Origin: Nocardioides seonyuensis
Lineage (GTDB): Bacteria > Actinomycetota > Actinomycetes > Propionibacteriales > Nocardioidaceae
NCBI RefSeq assembly: GCF_004683965.1
Contig: NZ_CP038436.1
Coordinates: 1-64,000 of the forward strand
Length of the DNA: 64,000 nucleotides
Reading direction: 5' to 3'
In this document: piece after piece, positions 46,222-54,207 of the stretch
Layout: each line of letters starts with the position of its first letter
How positions within the stretch are numbered: the first letter of the stretch is position 1
Program-made: the position numbers and the translations under genes
Notes under the pieces: generated by a model
Seen by the model: the letters and a program-made list of their open reading frames with translations, nothing else
Database searches by the model: none
Told to the model about the DNA's origin: nothing

Positions 46222-46269
46222 AGGGTCCTGCTCCCGGGTAGCGGCTCAGGGTGTGTCGGAACTTCGCAC

Positions 46270-46704
46270 CTAGTCCAGGGTGCGGAGCCCGGGCACCGCC
46301 GGCCCGTCGCCGCGCAGCAGCACGGTGAACGGCACCTCCCGGTCGCTTCCGGCCCGCTCGGCCAGCACGTCGAGAGCGATGCCGAACGCGCGCTCGTCAT
46401 GGCGGGCGAGGGTGGCCCACCCGTCCCACAGAAGTACGACGCCCGCGCGGCCGGCGCCGATGTCACGCAGGCAGTCGGCCAGGGCGTCGAAGTTCTGGCC
46501 GTAGTGCTCGGGGAAGTGCAACGCTCGGCCCACGTCCGCCAGGAACGCCGCACTCGTGCCGTCGGAGACCCACCCGTCGACGTGGCCGAGCACCCAGTCG
46601 GCGTTCTCGACGGCCTCACGCACGGCGGCGGGCTCGAGCGCGCTGCGCCAGAGGTAGACCCCGGGGGGCTCGTGCCCGGCCAGGACCGCTGCCAGGCCGC
46701 TCAC
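46270..46704 (-). CDS. Barstar-family ribonuclease inhibitor
   Basis: The 144-aa protein carries the barstar fold. The typical core is RALHFPEHYGQNFDALADCL followed by RDIGAGRAGVVLLWDGWATL, containing the HFP(E)YxG(Q/K)NxDAL(x)DCL signature of barnase inhibitors, then ALDVLAERAGSDREVPFTVL. Its GTG start (46702-46704) overlaps the stop of the ribonuclease gene. The pair is therefore translated together, with inhibitor made after the nuclease. The natural role is immunity to its partner; a 30-residue N-terminal extension with a PPGVYLWRSALEP segment is typical of the larger actinobacterial barstars. Confidence 0.9.
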   Translation of the reverse strand: MSGLAAVLAGHEPPGVYLWRSALEPAAVREAVENADWVLGHVDGWVSDGTSAAFLADVGRALHFPEHYGQNFDALADCLRDIGAGRAGVVLLWDGWATLARHDERAFGIALDVLAERAGSDREVPFTVLLRGDGPAVPGLRTLD

Positions 46705-47108
46705 TCCAGGTCCTCGATCCCGTGGTCCTCGATGCGGGCGAAGGACCGGTAGTGGTCCTCGGTCCAGTAGACCTCGTCGAGCTCGTCGCCGGTGACGATC
46801 CGCCAGGGTCCACGCTCCCTCGGGGCCGTCTCCACGGTGTACTCCTCGTAGTAGCCCCGTGGCCGGTCAGGCAGCAGTCCTTCGCGGTTCTGGAAGGTGA
46901 CGCCGTCGTTGTCGGGGTACTTGAACGGTCCGCCCTCGTCGATGCGGTCCAGCACGTCGCGGGCCTCGGTCGGCAGCTGGGGCGCCCGGACGACGGGAAG
47001 ACCGTCCTGTCCGATCTCCGGCTCGGGGGTCGCCCCACCCTGCGCCCACCACAGCAGGCCGAACGCCAGCAGCGCGACCAGGGCCACGACCAGCTGGCGC
47101 CCGCGCAT
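46701..47108 (-). CDS. Barnase-like secreted or membrane-anchored ribonuclease (ribonuclease N1/T1 family)
   Basis: The 135-aa protein starts MRGRQLVVALVALLAFGLLW, one hydrophobic helix acting as signal peptide or anchor, then a microbial ribonuclease domain. The C-terminal half contains YYEEYTVETAPRERGPWRIV followed by TGDELDEVYWTEDHYRSFAR. The expected catalytic residues are the Glu in EYTVE, an Arg in RERGPWR and the His of DHYRSF, aligned with barnase Glu73, Arg83/87 and His102. So it looks active. The ATG (47106-47108) overlaps the stop of the Rv2175c-type gene (ATGA). Confidence 0.88.
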   Translation of the reverse strand: MRGRQLVVALVALLAFGLLWWAQGGATPEPEIGQDGLPVVRAPQLPTEARDVLDRIDEGGPFKYPDNDGVTFQNREGLLPDRPRGYYEEYTVETAPRERGPWRIVTGDELDEVYWTEDHYRSFARIEDHGIEDLE

Positions 47109-47479
47109 CAGAAACCGAGCACCTGCGCGCGACGCTTGGCCTCCCGCCCGCGGTTCTCGCGCAGCGCGTCGATCGGACGGCCGGGGAGGTCGTCGTCGGT
47201 GAACAACCACGCGATGCACTCGCGGTCGTCGAAGTTCTGGTCGTGCAGCACCGTGAGCAGCCCGGGCAGGCCCTTGACGACCAGGCCGTCCTGGATGAAG
47301 TCAGCCGGCACCCGCGGGCCGGCGCCGGGTTCGGAGACCGCCGCGGCCAGCTCGTGGTCCTTGATCATGGTGCGGACCTTGCCGGGGGTGACACCGAGCA
47401 GGTCGGCCACCTCAGCCCATGTCAGCCACTCGGGGACCAGTGCGGACAGGTCGCGCTCGGCGAGAGGCACATCAGTCAT
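47108..47479 (-). CDS. Rv2175c-type DNA-binding protein
   Basis: The 123-aa protein has a winged-helix N-terminal part (LVPEWLTWAEVADLLGVTPG, KVRTMIKDHELAAAVSE) and a C-terminal helical module (GLPGLLTVLHDQNFDDRECI, DDLPGRPIDALRENRGREAK). This matches M. tuberculosis Rv2175c, a DNA-binding protein phosphorylated by the PknL kinase. Here too a PknL-like kinase is encoded 1 kb away, on the other strand. It heads an operon with a ribonuclease and its inhibitor, so it could regulate them. The start ATG at 47477-47479 fits the family. Confidence 0.88.
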   Translation of the reverse strand: MTDVPLAERDLSALVPEWLTWAEVADLLGVTPGKVRTMIKDHELAAAVSEPGAGPRVPADFIQDGLVVKGLPGLLTVLHDQNFDDRECIAWLFTDDDLPGRPIDALRENRGREAKRRAQVLGF

Positions 47480-47565
47480 GGCCGCAGCCTAGGCCGGGCT
47501 GCCCGGCAGTGGGGCGCCCGGGAGGCCGATTTTGTGTGGCGGCGAGCCGTTCGTACCGTGGTGCG

Positions 47566-48372
47566 ATGCGCATCCTCCGCTCGACCGTGGCCGCGGCACT
47601 GACCGGCCTGCTCGCCCTCACCCTCTCGCCGAGCGCAGTGACCCCTGCGGCGGTAGCGGACCACGTCAACGGATCCCCCGGCCCCGTCCACGCCGGCAAC
47701 ACCTTCGGCTGGTACCAGCACGGCGTGTTCCGGCAGGAGTTCGTCGGTCCGAAGCCCGGCTTCTGGAAGCAGACCGGACGCGGCGTCGTACGCACCCAGA
47801 ACGGCATGCTCACCCTGATGTCCACCCGCAAGGGCAGCGTCTCGGCCAAGCTCGACCTGCCCGGACACACCTACGGCCGCTGGGAGATCCGGATGCGCGC
47901 CCGCCGGATGGAGACCGTCAAGGGAGGCAGGAACTTCAAGGTCGTGACGGAGCTGGTGCCGGGCGGGACCCGCGACCAGCACTGCGGGGGTCGTGACATC
48001 GGCCTCGAGAACTTCACCCTCGGCACCAACACGGTCAAGTCCTACGTGCACACCCTCCCGAACAACTCCTTCCGGGGCTTCAAGGGCCGCCACCTCAGGA
48101 ACGACCGGTGGCACACCTACGGCGTCGAGGTCGCGAAGGACCACATCTCCTGGTTCGTCGACGCCCACGTCGTCCACACCGAGCGCCGCGACGCAGCCCT
48201 CGACCCGGTACCGCGGCAGCTCAAGTTCGAGCTGCGCGCACTCCGTGGCAAGACGATGCACCCGTCCCGGATGCAGATGGACTGGATGCGCTACTGGACC
48301 ATGCGCGCGCCGAACGAGCGCTCGGTCAAGGCGCCCGCCTTCGAGCTGAGCAAGTACAACGGCGCCTGCTGA
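47566..48372 (+). CDS. Secreted GH16-like concanavalin-fold protein
   Basis: The 268-aa protein has a Sec signal peptide (residues 1 to about 31, MRILRSTVAAALTGLLALTL, cleaved near AVA-DHV). A family-16 glycoside-hydrolase-type domain follows: YGRWEIRMRARRMETVKGG, FKVVTELVPGGTRDQHCGG, RWHTYGVEVAKDHISWFVDA and MQMDWMRYWT. The GH16 catalytic motif ExDxxE is expected in the region RDIGLENFTLG. Only D and E are in the right order and the first nucleophile Glu is not evident, so activity is uncertain. It could bind or cut beta-glucan-type polymers. It stands alone upstream of the kinase gene. Confidence 0.75.
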   Translation: MRILRSTVAAALTGLLALTLSPSAVTPAAVADHVNGSPGPVHAGNTFGWYQHGVFRQEFVGPKPGFWKQTGRGVVRTQNGMLTLMSTRKGSVSAKLDLPGHTYGRWEIRMRARRMETVKGGRNFKVVTELVPGGTRDQHCGGRDIGLENFTLGTNTVKSYVHTLPNNSFRGFKGRHLRNDRWHTYGVEVAKDHISWFVDAHVVHTERRDAALDPVPRQLKFELRALRGKTMHPSRMQMDWMRYWTMRAPNERSVKAPAFELSKYNGAC

Positions 48373-48499
48373 GCCCCCGGGCGGCCGCATTGAGGCACCC
48401 CGACGCCACGCCGTGGGCGCGCTGAGCACCGTCCGGCTGGAGTCGCTTCCGTAGGATGAGGCGCCGGATCCTTCCCCGCCCGGTGATGGAGGTCGAGAC

Positions 48500-50533
48500 G
48501 TGGTGCCCCCCGAGCGCGTCCGTGACCCCATGGTCGGTCGGCTCCTCGACGGCCGCTACCGCGTGGGGCCCAGGATCGCGCGCGGAGGCATGGCCAGTGT
48601 CTACGAGGCCACCGACACCCGGCTGGACCGCACGGTCGCGGTGAAGGTGATGCACGCCGGCCTCGGCGACGACGAGGACTTCGCCCAGCGGTTCGTCCGC
48701 GAGGCACGCGCGGCTGCGCGCCTCAACCACCCGCACGTCGTCGGCGTCTACGACCAGGGCGACGACGACGGCACCGTCTTCCTGGTCATGGAGTTCGTCC
48801 CCGGGCACACGCTGCGCGACGTCATCCGCAAGGAGGCGCCGATGCCGGCGGCGCGTGCCCTGGCACTGCTCGAGCCGGTCGTCTCGGCTTTGGCAGCAGC
48901 CCATCGAGCCGGTCTCATCCACCGTGACGTCAAGCCCGAGAACGTCCTGATCGCCGACGAGGGCGAGTCGGGCGGTGCGATCAAGGTCGCCGACTTCGGG
49001 CTCGCCAAGGCGGTCAGCGCCGAGACCCAGCACACCGCCACCAGCGGCGTGCTCATCGGCACCGTGTCCTACCTCGCGCCCGAGCTCGTGGTCGACGGTC
49101 GTGCCGACTCGCGCGCCGACGTCTACGCCGTGGGCGTGGTGCTCTACGAGCTGCTGACCGGCACCAAGCCGCACGAGGGCGAGTCACCGATCCAGGTGGC
49201 CTACCGCCACGTGCACCACGACGTGCCCCCACCGTCCGCGCTCGTCCCGGGGCTCCCCGACTTCGTCGATGCCCTGGTGGCGCGCGCCACCTCGCGCGAC
49301 AGCACGCAGCGACCCTCGGATGCCGGAGTCCTCCTGCACCACCTGCACCGGGTCGCCCAGGCCCTGCGCGACGGCGTGTCGAGCGACCCCGAGCTCGCTG
49401 CCGACCTGATGCCGCGGCCAGTCCCGCTCGACCACCCCGAGCAGGAGGTCGGTGAGGACACCATCGCCCTGCTCACGCAGGTGGGCTCGGCCGAGGTGGG
49501 GCTGCTCGACGACGGCACCGACGACCGGACGACCGCGATCGAGCGCCACACCGTCGTACCCGCCCGGCGGCCGTCCGCGCCGGCCCCTGTCGCTCCCCGC
49601 CGGGCGCCCACCCGCCCCGCCCCCGTGGCGACCACGCCTCGCCGCAGGTCGGCCAAGGGTCCGTTGGTCCTCCTGCTCGCCCTTCTCCTCGTCGCCGGGA
49701 TCGGTGTCGGTGCCTGGTGGTTCGGCTGGGCCCGCTACACCACCACTCCCGGCGTCCTCGGCCTGAGCGAGCAAGCCGCCACGGCACGGCTCGACCAGGC
49801 CGGCCTGGAGGCTGCCGAGGGCGAGCCGACGTTCTCCGAGTCGGTGCCCAAGGGCAAGGTCCTCCAGACCGACCCGAGCCCCGGTGACCGGGTCCTCGAC
49901 GGAGGCAGCGTGACGCTGGTCCTCTCGCTCGGTCCCGAGCGCTACGACGTCCCCTCGCTACGCGGCATGACCGAGGACGCCGCCCAGGACGCCTTGGCCG
50001 AGACCCGTCTCACCTTCGGCGAGTCGACCGAACGCTGGAGCGAGAAGGTCCCCGCCGGCCAGGTGATGAAGAGCACTCCGGCCGCCGGCACCACGCTCAA
50101 GCCCGGTGACACGGTCGACCTCGTCGTGAGCAAGGGCCGCAAGCCGATCGAGGTGCGCGACTGGACCGGCAAGCCGTTCGACAGGGCGCAAGCGTGGCTG
50201 GAGGGGAAGCAGCTGGTGGGCGAGGTCACCAGCGAGGAGTTCAGCGACACGGTCGCCGAGGGCGACGTGATCTCCCAGACCCCTGCCACGGGGACCCTCA
50301 ACAAGGGAGACACCGTCCAGTTCGTCGTGTCCCAAGGGCCCGAGCTGGTCGAGGTCCCCCAGACGAAGGCGATGGGTGTCGAGGCCGCCACCGACGCCCT
50401 GGAGGAGCTGGGCTTCGTCGTTCGCACCGAGGAGTCGGGCAGCTACCTCGGACTGGGCTTCGTGCTCGACAGCGATCCCTCCGCGGGGTCGATGGCCCCC
50501 AAGGGCAGCACCGTCACCCTCTTCCTGATCTGA
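48500..50533 (+). CDS. pknL: PknL-like Ser/Thr protein kinase with four PASTA domains
   Basis: The 677-aa protein is a Hanks-type kinase: glycine loop RIARGGMASVYEA, catalytic lysine VAVKV at 49, HRDVKPEN at 141-148, DFG at 165-167, GTVSYLAPE for the activation segment end. A Pro/Arg-rich linker follows, then one membrane helix (about 388-410) and four extracellular PASTA repeats (about 414-677) that bind muropeptides or lipid II. Such kinases sense the cell wall and phosphorylate division proteins. The GTG at 48500 has GGAGG 7 nt upstream. The M. tuberculosis PknL lacks PASTA domains, so orthology rests on position. Confidence 0.92.
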   Translation: MVPPERVRDPMVGRLLDGRYRVGPRIARGGMASVYEATDTRLDRTVAVKVMHAGLGDDEDFAQRFVREARAAARLNHPHVVGVYDQGDDDGTVFLVMEFVPGHTLRDVIRKEAPMPAARALALLEPVVSALAAAHRAGLIHRDVKPENVLIADEGESGGAIKVADFGLAKAVSAETQHTATSGVLIGTVSYLAPELVVDGRADSRADVYAVGVVLYELLTGTKPHEGESPIQVAYRHVHHDVPPPSALVPGLPDFVDALVARATSRDSTQRPSDAGVLLHHLHRVAQALRDGVSSDPELAADLMPRPVPLDHPEQEVGEDTIALLTQVGSAEVGLLDDGTDDRTTAIERHTVVPARRPSAPAPVAPRRAPTRPAPVATTPRRRSAKGPLVLLLALLLVAGIGVGAWWFGWARYTTTPGVLGLSEQAATARLDQAGLEAAEGEPTFSESVPKGKVLQTDPSPGDRVLDGGSVTLVLSLGPERYDVPSLRGMTEDAAQDALAETRLTFGESTERWSEKVPAGQVMKSTPAAGTTLKPGDTVDLVVSKGRKPIEVRDWTGKPFDRAQAWLEGKQLVGEVTSEEFSDTVAEGDVISQTPATGTLNKGDTVQFVVSQGPELVEVPQTKAMGVEAATDALEELGFVVRTEESGSYLGLGFVLDSDPSAGSMAPKGSTVTLFLI

Positions 50534-50559
50534 CCGGCACGTCTGATCTGATTGGCCGG

Positions 50560-51435
50560 GTGCGCAACCCCATCGGCACCCACGTGCTCGTGGGCAGTGG
50601 CCTCGTCAAGGGCGCCCTGGCCAACGCCGAGGCGGTCGGCTGCGAGGCGATCCAGGTCTTCACGGGCAACCCGCGCGGCTGGGCGCTGTCCCAGGGCAAC
50701 CCCGCCGACGACCACGCCTTCCGTGCCGAGTGCGAGCGTCGCGGGCTCCGCGTCGTGATCCACGCGCCCTACCTGGTCAACCTCGGGTCCCCGACCCGCG
50801 CGACCTTCGAGAGCTCGGTGGCGTCGGTGGCCCACAACCTCGCGCGAGCCGCCCAGGTCGGGGCCGAGGGAGTCGTCGTGCACACCGGCTCCTACGTCGA
50901 CCCGACCGGTTCCACCGAGCAGTACGACGCCGCGCTCGCCCAGGTGCGCGAGGGACTGCTCCCGATCCTCGACGCGGTGTCGGAGGAGTCCGCGCCGTGG
51001 CTGCTGCTGGAACCGACGGCCGGTCAGGGTCGCTCCCTGTGCGCGGGAGTCGAGGACCTCGGCCCCTATCTCGCCGCCCTCGACCACCACCCCAAGGCGG
51101 GCGTGTGCCTCGACACCTGTCACGCCTTCGCGGCGGGCGCGCCCCTCGACGAGCCCGGAGGCACGACCGCAACGGTCGACAGGATCGTCGAGATCGCCGG
51201 ACCCGGGAGGCTCAGGCTGATCCACGCCAACGACTCGATGGACGTGCGCGGGGCGTTCAAGGACCGTCACCAGAGCATCGGAGAGGGCCACATCGGCGAG
51301 GGCGCGTTCGCCGAGCTCTTCGCCCACCCCGCGCTCGACGACGTGCCATTCATCCTCGAGACCCCCGGCTCACGCGACCCGGGCAGCCTCGACTTCGAGG
51401 TGCTCCGCCGCCTGCGCGCCGAGGCGGCGTCGTGA
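50560..51435 (+). CDS. nfo: Endonuclease IV (AP endonuclease)
   Basis: Endonuclease IV incises abasic sites in base-excision repair, using three zinc ions. The 291-aa TIM-barrel protein begins NPIGTHVLVGSGLVKGALAN. It contains GCEAIQVFTGNPRGWALSQG, VVIHAPYLVNLGSPTRATFE, GVVVHTGSYVDPTGSTEQYD, LLEPTAGQGRSLCAGVEDLG, GVCLDTCHAFAAGAPLDEPG, LIHANDSMDVRGAFKDRHQS and FILETPGSRDPGS, which carry the metal His, Glu and Asp residues. The GTG at 50560 is the best start, 27 nt after the kinase. It overlaps the EamA gene (GTGA). Confidence 0.93.
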   Translation: MRNPIGTHVLVGSGLVKGALANAEAVGCEAIQVFTGNPRGWALSQGNPADDHAFRAECERRGLRVVIHAPYLVNLGSPTRATFESSVASVAHNLARAAQVGAEGVVVHTGSYVDPTGSTEQYDAALAQVREGLLPILDAVSEESAPWLLLEPTAGQGRSLCAGVEDLGPYLAALDHHPKAGVCLDTCHAFAAGAPLDEPGGTTATVDRIVEIAGPGRLRLIHANDSMDVRGAFKDRHQSIGEGHIGEGAFAELFAHPALDDVPFILETPGSRDPGSLDFEVLRRLRAEAAS

Positions 51436-52322
51436 GCGAGCGGCGTACCACCTTCCTGGCTGCGGCCGCCCTGCTCGCGACCGCCGCGTGCTGGGGGTCC
51501 ACGTTCTTCCTGATCAAGGACCTGCTCGACAGGGTGCCGACGCTGGACTTCCTCGCGGTGCGGTTCGGTGTCGCATCCGTCGCGCTGCTGGTCGTCGCCC
51601 CGAAGGCGATCGGACGGCTGTCCCCGGTCGTGCGCAGGCACTCACTTCTCCTGGGCGTGCTCTACGGGGTGGCGCAGATCCTGCAGACCGCCGGGCTGGC
51701 CCACACGCCCGCGAGCGTGAGCGGCTTCGTCACCGGGCTCTACGTCGTCGCCACGCCGCTCTTCGCCGCGGCCATCCTGCGCACCCGCATCCCCCCGTTG
51801 ACGTGGGCGGCCGTGGCCCTGGCGACAGCCGGGCTCGGAGTCCTCACGCTCAACGGCCTCAGCGTCGGCTACGGCGAGGCCATCACCTTCGCGTCCGCGT
51901 TGCTCTACGCCCTGCACATCGTGGGGCTGGGCGCCTGGTCCACCGCCCAGGACGCGATCGGCATGACGATCCTGCAGATCATCGTCATCACGCTGGTGTG
52001 CACCCTCGCGACCGTCCCCGACGGGATCGTCCTGCCGGAGACCGGGCGTGACTGGGCCTCGGTGCTCTACATGGCGCTCGTCGTCGCCGCGATCGGCCTG
52101 CTGGCCCAGACGTGGGCCCAGGCCCACCTGCCACCGACCAGGAGCGCCATCATCATGAGCATGGAGCCGGTCTTCGCCTCCTTCTTCGCCGTCTGGCTCG
52201 GAGGGGAGATGATCACCTCGCGACTCCTTGTCGGCGGGGGGATGGTGTTCGTGGCGATGGTCGCCGTCGAGCTGCTTCCTCGGCGCAGCATCGAGGGAGA
52301 GCTGCCCCACATCGCCGTGTGA
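51432..52322 (+). CDS. EamA/DMT-family transporter
   Basis: The 296-aa protein has ten hydrophobic helices in two repeated halves, the EamA (RhaT, DMT) architecture. The start shows AAALLATAACWGSTFFLIKD; the second half carries EAITFASALLYALHIVGLGA, MALVVAAIGLLAQTWAQAHL and PVFASFFAVWLGGEMITSRL. These transporters move small metabolites out of the cell, often amino acids or their analogues; the substrate is unknown here. The GTG start at 51432 overlaps the nfo stop. Confidence 0.9.
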   Translation: MSERRTTFLAAAALLATAACWGSTFFLIKDLLDRVPTLDFLAVRFGVASVALLVVAPKAIGRLSPVVRRHSLLLGVLYGVAQILQTAGLAHTPASVSGFVTGLYVVATPLFAAAILRTRIPPLTWAAVALATAGLGVLTLNGLSVGYGEAITFASALLYALHIVGLGAWSTAQDAIGMTILQIIVITLVCTLATVPDGIVLPETGRDWASVLYMALVVAAIGLLAQTWAQAHLPPTRSAIIMSMEPVFASFFAVWLGGEMITSRLLVGGGMVFVAMVAVELLPRRSIEGELPHIAV

Positions 52323-52339
52323 CACCTACTGTGGGGCGC

Positions 52340-53200
52340 GTGGAGACATGTGAGCGGTGCGGTGCCGAGCTGGGGGTGGGGCGCTTCTGCCTCAACTGCG
52401 GCCACCCCGTCGGCGCACCGGTCGAGGATGCCGAGGCGTTCCTGCCCTGGATCCGGGAGGACGAGCCCCACGACGACCACGTCGCCCCGCATGCTCCCCC
52501 GGCCCCCGAGGACACCGAGCGCGGCGCGGGCGACGAGCCGAGCCCCGCGTGGCTGCCGTGGCTGGGTGGCACGGTCGTCCTGGTCGTGCTGCTCCTCGTC
52601 CTCGTCTCGTGCCTGGGCGACGAGGGCGGCGACCCCGGCACCGCGCAGGACCCGACGACCGGGGCGACGACCCCGCAGGAGCCGGAGCCCACGGGGTCCA
52701 CCACGCCCGAGGAGCCGAAGGCCAGGCCGGTCGACGTCTCACGGAGCTCCACCGTGACAGCGCCGGTCACGGCCCCATCCACGCAGGACCTCGACGGGCA
52801 GCTGGTCTCCTACGAGGCCGCCCGGATGCTCGACGGCCAGCTCGCGACCGCGTGGCGGATGCCCGGCGACGGCACCGGGACGACCCTCACGTTCAGACTG
52901 GCTGAGCCGACAGAGATCGTCCGGGTCGGCCTCGTCAACGGCTACGCCAAGCAGATCGCGGGCGTCGACTGGTATCCCAACAACCGCCGGATCACGACGG
53001 TGACCTGGGGCTTCGGCGACGCCACTCGCGACCAGTCGCTCGCACTGCGACCCACGCTGCAGCTGACCCGGGTCCAGCCTGTCACCACGAGGACCGTGAC
53101 CCTGACCATCACCGGGGTCACACCTCCCGGTGCCGGGACGCTTGGACGCGACTACACCGCCATCAGCGAGGTGCGGCTCATCGGCCGGCCAGCCGGCTGA
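52340..53200 (+). CDS. Zinc-ribbon membrane protein with C-terminal discoidin-like domain
   Basis: The 286-aa protein starts with a zinc ribbon, METCERCGAELGVGRFCLNC (Cys 4, 7, 17, 20), then an acidic and proline-rich linker. One membrane helix lies near 75-91 (LGGTVVLVVLLLVLVSC). A Thr/Pro linker and a C-terminal extracellular domain follow (about 150-286, MLDGQLATAWRMPGDGTGTT, VRVGLVNGYAKQIAGVDWYP, NNRRITTVTWGFGDATRDQS). That domain resembles the F5/8 type C or NADase-type glycan-binding group. It probably acts at the cell surface. The GTG start is chosen to keep the ribbon. Its end overlaps the convergent threonine aldolase gene by 23 nt. Confidence 0.75.
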   Translation: METCERCGAELGVGRFCLNCGHPVGAPVEDAEAFLPWIREDEPHDDHVAPHAPPAPEDTERGAGDEPSPAWLPWLGGTVVLVVLLLVLVSCLGDEGGDPGTAQDPTTGATTPQEPEPTGSTTPEEPKARPVDVSRSSTVTAPVTAPSTQDLDGQLVSYEAARMLDGQLATAWRMPGDGTGTTLTFRLAEPTEIVRVGLVNGYAKQIAGVDWYPNNRRITTVTWGFGDATRDQSLALRPTLQLTRVQPVTTRTVTLTITGVTPPGAGTLGRDYTAISEVRLIGRPAG

Positions 53201-54179
53201 GCACGACCGCCGCCCGCTCGGCGTCGCTTCTGGTCACGTCGAGGTGGGTCACCAGGCGGACCGTGCGCGGGCCGACGGTTGCGATCCGTACGCCCTCCTC
53301 GGCTGCCGCGGCGACGAACGCGGTGGCGTCGTCACGGTCGACGACGACGATGTTGGTGTCGACGTCCGCCGGGTCGACGCCGATCGCCTCGGCGAGCAGC
53401 CTGGCGTGGGCGTGGTCCTCGGCCAGCCGCTCGACGTGGTGGTCGAGGGCGTGCAGGCCCGCCGCGGCCAGGATCCCCACCTGGCGCATGCCGCCACCCA
53501 TCCGCTTGCGCCGGACGCGCGCTTGGGCAATTGCCTCTGCCGCGCCGACCATGAGCGATCCCACCGGGGCACCGAGCCCCTTCGAGAGACAGACGGCCAT
53601 CACGTCGGCCACCCGGCCGTAGTCCGCGAACGACGTGCCGGTGGCGACGTGCGCGTTCCAGATGCGGGCCCCGTCGAGGTGTACGCGAGTGCCGACCTCG
53701 TCCGCCCAGGCTCGCAGGGCTCGCAGGTCGTCGTACGGCAGCACCGCGCCGCCGGCGAAGTTGTGGGTGTTCTCGATGGAGATCGCGGCCGTCGGGACGA
53801 AGAACGGGCCCATGTCGGGGGCGAACATCGCCTCGATCGCCGCGAGGTCTACCTGGCCGCGCGGCGCGGTCCAGGTGCGCATGGTGAGCCCGGTGAACGC
53901 TCCGTGGGCACCCAGCTCGGCCCGGGCGATGTGGGCCGAGGACTCGCACAGCACCTCCTGGCCCGCCTCGACGACCGAGGCCACGGCCAGGACGTTGGCC
54001 ATCGACCCGGTGGGGGTGAAGAGCGCGGCCTCGTGGCCGAACATCGCCGCCACCCGGTCCTCGAGCTCGAGGACGGTGGGGTCCTCGGCGTAGACGTCGT
54101 CACCCACCTCGGCCCTGGCCATGGCGGCACGCATCGACTCGGTCGGCTTGGTGAGTGTGTCGGAGCGCAGGTCGATCAC
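53178..54179 (-). CDS. ltaE: Low-specificity L-threonine aldolase
   Basis: The enzyme splits threonine or allo-threonine to glycine and acetaldehyde with PLP. The 333-aa protein begins MIDLRSDTLTKPTESMRAAM and contains the motifs AEVGDDVYAEDPTVLELEDR, FTPTGSMANVLAVASVV, ENTHNFAGGAVLPYDDLRAL, HLDGARIWNAHVATGTSFAD at residues 167-186, and the PLP lysine at about 200 in CLSKGLGAPVGSLMVG. All are standard. The ATG at 54177-54179 is the first start after a short gap from aroG. Confidence 0.94.
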   Translation of the reverse strand: MIDLRSDTLTKPTESMRAAMARAEVGDDVYAEDPTVLELEDRVAAMFGHEAALFTPTGSMANVLAVASVVEAGQEVLCESSAHIARAELGAHGAFTGLTMRTWTAPRGQVDLAAIEAMFAPDMGPFFVPTAAISIENTHNFAGGAVLPYDDLRALRAWADEVGTRVHLDGARIWNAHVATGTSFADYGRVADVMAVCLSKGLGAPVGSLMVGAAEAIAQARVRRKRMGGGMRQVGILAAAGLHALDHHVERLAEDHAHARLLAEAIGVDPADVDTNIVVVDRDDATAFVAAAAEEGVRIATVGPRTVRLVTHLDVTRSDAERAAVVLSRLAGR

Positions 54180-54207
54180 GGTCAGAACCTATCGGGCACC
54201 CGGGAGG

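Noticed and set aside
46086..46619. 177-codon minus-strand frame overlapping barstar
   Set aside because: The barstar frame fits a known family and the overlapping frame is low-complexity; it only extends into the intergenic gap.
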